The notes under the pieces: generated by a model
Databases searched by the model: none
Told to the model about the DNA's origin: nothing
What the model saw: only the letters and a program-made list of their open reading frames with translations
Made by a program: the position numbers and the translations under genes
In this document: one piece after another, positions 63,204-64,000 of the stretch
How the letters are laid out: each line of letters starts with the position of its first letter
Numbering within the stretch: position 1 is the first letter of the stretch
NCBI GenBank assembly: GCA_903895595.1
Contig: CAITUP010000016.1
Coordinates: 1 to 64,000 of the forward strand
Reading direction: 5' to 3'
Length of the DNA stretch: 64,000 nucleotides
Source: an uncultured Acetobacteraceae bacterium
GTDB taxonomy: Bacteria; Pseudomonadota; Alphaproteobacteria; Acetobacterales; Acetobacteraceae

Positions 63204-64000
63204 GTGGCGGCGACCGCCGATATCGCGATAATCGGGGCCGGCATCGCGGGATGCGCCGCCGCGTTAACTCTTGCCAACAGCGGTTTGTCGGTCGCCATGA
63301 TCGCACCGCCGCCGGACGGTCGCGACAGGATCGGCGAATTCCTGTCGCCGGCCGGTAATGCGATTCTGCGGGACCTCGGTCTGGCCGAGGCCTTCGCCGC
63401 CGGCCCGCACCGGGAGGCCAATGCCACCTTTGCGTCCTGGGGCAGCGAATTGCTGGCCCCGCGCAATGCCATCGTGCATGTGGAAGGGCCAGGCCACGTG
63501 CTGGACCGTCCGGCGTTCGAGCGCATGTTGCGGGACGCGGTGGAATGTTCGGTTGTCGCCGCCACCGTCGATGACGCCGCGTTCGAAGACGGGCGATGGT
63601 CGTTACGACTTTCGGACGGCACGTCTTTAACAGCCCGTTTCGTTCTGGATTGTTCGGGCAGGGCCGGTGTGCTCGGCAAGCGGCGGCGGGTCGACCGGCT
63701 GGTTGCAGCCTACGGGTTCCTGCACCAATACAATGACGACGTGGAACCGACGCCCGCGACGCTGATCGAAGCGGTTGCCTCGGGCTGGTGGTATGCGAGC
63801 CTGTTGCCGGACCGGCGCCTGTCCCTCGCCTTTTTCGCCGATCCCGACACCATGCCGCGCCGTATCTCCCACGATACCGGGATATGGCTGGGGCATATCG
63901 AGCAAACGCGATTCATCCGGCAATGGCTGGAAAGCGCCTGTTACCGGGTCGGTGCGCCACCGGTCCTGACAAGTGCCGGAACGACCTGGCTGGACCCGCC
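63204..64000 (+). CDS. LodB-like FAD-dependent oxidoreductase (partial, runs off window end)
   Basis: An open frame with GTG start 3 bases after the LodA-like stop, reaching the window end without stop (265 codons). It begins ADIAIIGAGIAGCAAALTLANSG, the FAD Rossmann motif, and contains GEFLSPAGNAILRDLGL, VLDRPAFERMLRDA and a second conserved FVLDCSGRAG, as in LodB and tryptophan-halogenase-like flavoproteins. LodB-type proteins are needed for CTQ formation in their partner LodA. The gene continues beyond the window, so its end is unknown. Confidence 0.85.
   Translation, partial: MAATADIAIIGAGIAGCAAALTLANSGLSVAMIAPPPDGRDRIGEFLSPAGNAILRDLGLAEAFAAGPHREANATFASWGSELLAPRNAIVHVEGPGHVLDRPAFERMLRDAVECSVVAATVDDAAFEDGRWSLRLSDGTSLTARFVLDCSGRAGVLGKRRRVDRLVAAYGFLHQYNDDVEPTPATLIEAVASGWWYASLLPDRRLSLAFFADPDTMPRRISHDTGIWLGHIEQTRFIRQWLESACYRVGAPPVLTSAGTTWLDP

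Overview
The window looks like chromosome of an aerobic, GC-rich alphaproteobacterium. Pointers are a GcrA cell-cycle regulator, a PmtA-type phospholipid methyltransferase, an aa3-type oxidase cluster in the alphaproteobacterial order (coxB-coxA-ctaB-small ORF-ctaG-coxC-DUF983-surf1), a DUF6165 protein and frequent GTG/TTG starts. Rhodospirillales, perhaps Acetobacteraceae, is my inference from overall gene content; no rRNA or species marker is present. Three tRNA genes are present (Ala-CGC, Gly-TCC, Tyr-GTA). I saw no CRISPR array, insertion sequence or prophage.

Layout. 0-3 kb: tRNA-Ala, YggT, DUF167, folD and an orphan LivK-like binding protein. 3-7.3 kb (minus strand): a methyltransferase, MTA phosphorylase and the cytochrome bc1 complex, in which cytochromes b and c1 are one reading frame. 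A strong terminator with a possible alternative fold lies directly before the MTA phosphorylase start. 7.5-12.7 kb: hemF, then a compact operon of a secreted cupredoxin-like protein, a membrane protein with degenerate GGDEF and intact EAL domains, and an outer-membrane barrel. 12.7-20.7 kb: housekeeping and stress genes (trmO, PLP-binding protein, free-methionine-sulfoxide reductase, MarR regulator, kup, gcrA, amidase, tatA, cold-shock protein) and a 49-codon membrane protein behind a very good FNR/FixK-type promoter. 20.8-29.3 kb: pmtA and the aa3 oxidase operon, ending in an M32 carboxypeptidase. 29.4-31 kb: an O-antigen-ligase-like protein.

31-40.4 kb (minus strand): dienelactone hydrolase, then an envelope cluster rppH-YibQ-like deacetylase-ctpA-envC-gpmI, a HbpS-like secreted protein, and an MFS/TauD-dioxygenase pair. 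40.6-45.3 kb: a large FecR/DUF6600 Pro-rich surface protein, an AmpD-like amidase with a DjlA-like protein, a ring-cleavage-type VOC protein and tRNA-Gly. 45.4-50.1 kb is the most accessory-looking part: a lower-GC orphan AAA+ ATPase behind a cluster of AGTTG motifs, an aminotransferase, a VOC protein, and a lower-GC DUF2335 gene. 50.2-59.8 kb: transporters, a glutamine-amidotransferase-like hydrolase, an SDR with an unusual active site, a two-hairpin intergenic element, OxyR, acyl-CoA synthetase and folK. 59.9-64 kb: a NYN-domain protein overlapping a family 5 uracil-DNA glycosylase, then a LodA-like CTQ quinoprotein with a twin-arginine leader and the start of its LodB-like flavoprotein partner, cut by the window end.

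The candidates I rate highest for new biology are the LodAB-like pair, the cupredoxin/EAL/barrel operon, the FNR-box-driven small membrane protein, the AAA+ gene with its motif cluster, and the attenuator-like structure before MTA phosphorylase.
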